A DNA stretch of 64,000 bases, taken from the NCBI GenBank assembly GCA_019914995.1, contig CM034134.1, positions 7,882,463-7,946,462 on the forward strand, read 5' to 3'. A model generated the notes under the pieces. It saw only the letters and a program-made list of their open reading frames with translations. It did no database searches and was not told the DNA's origin. The position numbers and the translations under genes were made by a program. Origin of the DNA: Acanthochlamys bracteata. Lineage: Eukaryota; Streptophyta; Magnoliopsida; Pandanales; Velloziaceae. Of the stretch, positions 61,984-64,000 are shown piece by piece (positions within the stretch are counted from its first letter, which is position 1; the number at the start of each line of letters is the position of its first letter).

Positions 61984-64000
61984 CTATGAAGAAGAGACTT
62001 GCTTCCACTCCACTAGCCGGTTCAGAAAATCCATCACCTGTATACATTAGCTACTCCTCTTTAGATATATTACCAAAAAAATTTCACAAAGCACAAAAAA
62101 ACTAGTATATAATGTGCGTATTATGTATATATATATATATGGAGAAATATAGGCATTCTCCTTCTTGCAGGCACCCCCACACTCCCTTAATCCAGCCTTT
62201 GATCGCTTGACCTCCACGCTCCGGTTGCAGCGTCCGACCAACCGATCAGACGGCTAGATTAAGGGAGTGCGCAGGAGCGTACACTGGAGAAAAAGTGCCT
62301 ATATTCTAAATCTATATGTATGCATCATGCATAAGTAGTCGGTATAGGAACTCCTTGTTGATTTTCATTCATGAAGTTTGGAGCATTTTTCTGTCGGCTA
62401 GAATATTCAAAATGATAATAAGGTGGTCCTTGACAATATCTCCAAAGTGAAAGTAGTGTTCGCAAAAACAAGTGGTTAAGCAGAATTTGAAAAGAGGACT
62501 TGCCTCTGAGGGCTCTTGAAGTGAGTAGGAGGCGTTTGTCTCTTTCGGGTATTTGGAGACAACGATTCCAAGTCCTTGTCCTCTCTCCCTCAGTACCTGA
62601 ACATATATTAACATCCAACAATCAAAAAAAACTTCAAACATTCAACTAATTATCATAATGGAGTATGTTATGTATCATATAACAATTTTTTTGTTCTTTT
62701 ATTTGAGCAAACGAACCTTAAAAGCATCCTCATCAGTACGGTCGTCTCCAATGTAAACAGGGAGTACATTGCTGCAGTTAGCAAAACCTGCAGACGGAGG
62801 AATGAAAAAAAATGTTGATTATATAGAACTTGAACAACATGTTCTGGGAATTCTAACACTGTAATATTAAAATTTGTTTCGGTTTAATTACCAAGTGATT
62901 TTAAAAGGAATTCAACTGCCTTCCCCTTATCCCACTTGATCTTCGGCCTAATCTCCAACACCTATATTATCCATTAGAAGTAAAACAATAATACACCAAA
63001 AGAAAAATTATCATGGAAGTATGATATTGTAAATCTTAATGTATTGGCACCTTTCTCCCTTGGCACAGTCTCAATTTGGGGTACTCTTTGAGCACTGATC
63101 TTACTTGTTCTGCCAATATACTCCATTTCTGATACATTTTGAAAACAACCTTTAATATAACGAAAAAATACGAAGAAATTAAGACTAGTTACATGTATGT
63201 TAATTACATGAACCAAATGTGTATGCACCTTTTCCTCAACGCAGCGGAAATGTACAGACACACAGAACCTGTTGTTCTCAACCTTTGCTCCTGGTATGGT
63301 CTTCGTCTTCTCAACTAAAGCTGTGTAAACTTTGACAATCATTGGCAAGAATTTACTTGCTGGTTGAAATATGCATCCTTTGCTCTGCACAGCACCAAAA
63401 GCACTATGTCAATATACTGGCAACCGCTACGAAGATGATGGAAGAACAAGTTGAAGAAGCCGACCTTAGCGTTTGAGTTGCGGGAAGTTTTGGTAGGAAC
63501 TTCAATGTCCATGCCATGACTACCAGCATAGTAAAGCTCCGCAAGCCCAACAAAGTTGTAGACCTTGATTTATATATGAACAACAATTTAACTATGTTAA
63601 AAGTCTTGGTGTGAAAACAATGTTAGAAGACAAGAACATAAAAGATTCAATCTAGGTCTTTTGAATTAAAGAATGAATTTGTCTGTATACCTTATCTCTG
63701 CACCGCCCGCTAACAATTGCAGTAGGGAAAGACTTTGCCGCGTCTCTCACTGCTGCTCTCATCTGCTCGCCAAAGCAACACAAAAGTCCATCAGTAACCA
63801 TTCATGCATTCAATCAAACACCATGAACATGGAACAAGTTTTACGACAAGAAGCCCAAGAATTCAAGTTGAGAATTTTCAATGATTACCGTTTCAGACAT
63901 GATCGCTCCATCAGGATCGTCGACGATCGGAGAAAGCGTTCCATCGTAGTCGAGAAACATTACAATCTGTTTGCCTTCTGACATGTTGGTAATCTCATCG
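61984..64000 (-). CDS. TPP: Trehalose-6-phosphate phosphatase, partial (N-terminus beyond the window)
   Basis: Dephosphorylates trehalose 6-phosphate to trehalose, lowering the sugar signal T6P; a HAD-superfamily enzyme. Exons on the minus strand: 64000-63889 (continues outside), 63762-63691, 63563-63465, 63384-63229, 63128-63051, 62961-62892, 62787-62717, 62596-62504 and 62037-61984. They are phase-consistent. Motifs: [16 protein letters not shown] (HAD motif I with both Asp), [67 protein letters not shown] (motif III Lys), [12 protein letters not shown] (motif IV) and the C-terminal [17 protein letters not shown]. The catalytic core is complete. The last intron uses a GC donor and hosts a foldback element. 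The poorly conserved N-terminal exons lie to the right of the window. Arabidopsis TPPB/TPPC sit near RAP2.4-type genes as I recall, matching this neighbourhood. Confidence 0.93.
62038..62503 (-). other. GC-AG intron of the trehalose phosphatase gene
   Basis: The exon ends CCCTCAGAG and the intron starts GCAAGTCC, closing with TATACAG before GTGATGG. The protein across the join (SLQEPSE, then VMDFLNRL) fits the family without gap, so the donor dinucleotide is GC rather than GT. The rest of the donor (CAGAG|GCAAGT) is near-ideal, as is usual for GC donors. Confidence 0.8.
62142..62312. mobile_element. Foldback MITE inside the trehalose phosphatase intron
   Basis: The left arm (AAATATAGGCATTCTCC, then CACACTCCCTTAATCCAGCC) pairs with the right arm (GGCTAGATTAAGGGAGTGCG, then GGAGAAAAAGTGCCTATATT). 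The arms are about 55-60 bp each around a loop of about 55 bp that is GC-rich (CTTGACCTCCACGCTCCGG). It can fold into a long hairpin. A (TA)n tract borders its left side. Confidence 0.75.

Noticed and set aside
62047-62241. 64-codon minus-strand frame in the trehalose phosphatase intron
   Set aside because: Falls across the foldback element and a TA repeat; not protein-like.

Overview
The window looks like nuclear DNA of a flowering plant, most likely a eudicot. Genes are split by many short, AT-rich GT-AG introns. They encode plant-type families (AP2/ERF factor, trehalose-6-phosphate phosphatase, plant type I inositol 5-phosphatase, DUF295 remnants), and the long AT-rich gaps are packed with short transposon-like repeats. 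Exon borders were worked out by hand from splice sites, reading phase and remembered family sequences. They are predictions, not transcript evidence.

Layout. 2150-5755 (+): a plastid-type 2,3-bisphosphoglycerate-dependent phosphoglycerate mutase gene, interrupted by one in-frame TAA. 7246-9946 (+): an intact type I inositol-polyphosphate 5-phosphatase. 10945-11058 (+): a DUF295 fragment. 13981-15021 (-): a RAP2.4-like AP2/ERF factor. 15.9-24.4 kb: a gene-free, repeat-rich gap. 24474-24950 (-): a collapsed WD40 pseudogene. 28449-30735 (+): a conserved plant protein of unknown function. 31454-32485 (-): the U5 snRNP 40-kDa WD40 protein, with a 1.6 kb intron in its leader. 36273-43998 (-): a seven-coding-exon SEN1-like helicase of about 1365 aa. 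46024-46446 (+): a second DUF295 remnant. 46952-53457 (-): an ERGIC3/ERV46-type cargo receptor gene with 13 coding exons and two disabling lesions. 53.7-61.9 kb: no convincing gene, several repeats. 61984-64000 (-): a trehalose-6-phosphate phosphatase that runs off the right edge and has a GC-AG last intron.

How the genes relate. They do not form a pathway. The order phosphoglycerate mutase, RAP2.4-like factor, C2A9.03-like WD40 protein, ERGIC3-like protein and trehalose phosphatase recalls, from memory, two paralogous stretches of Arabidopsis chromosome 1 (around At1g22170-At1g22210 and At1g78050-At1g78090). Three members of that set are broken here (mutase, WD40, ERGIC3). This fits loss of duplicates after a whole-genome duplication, with intact copies expected elsewhere. 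Sequencing error is a live alternative for the single-base lesions.

I found no tRNA, rRNA, CRISPR array, autonomous transposase or retrotransposon reading frame. I saw no clearly new biological system. The most notable unexplained structure is the dense set of short AT-rich inverted-repeat elements, plus the pattern of broken conserved genes.
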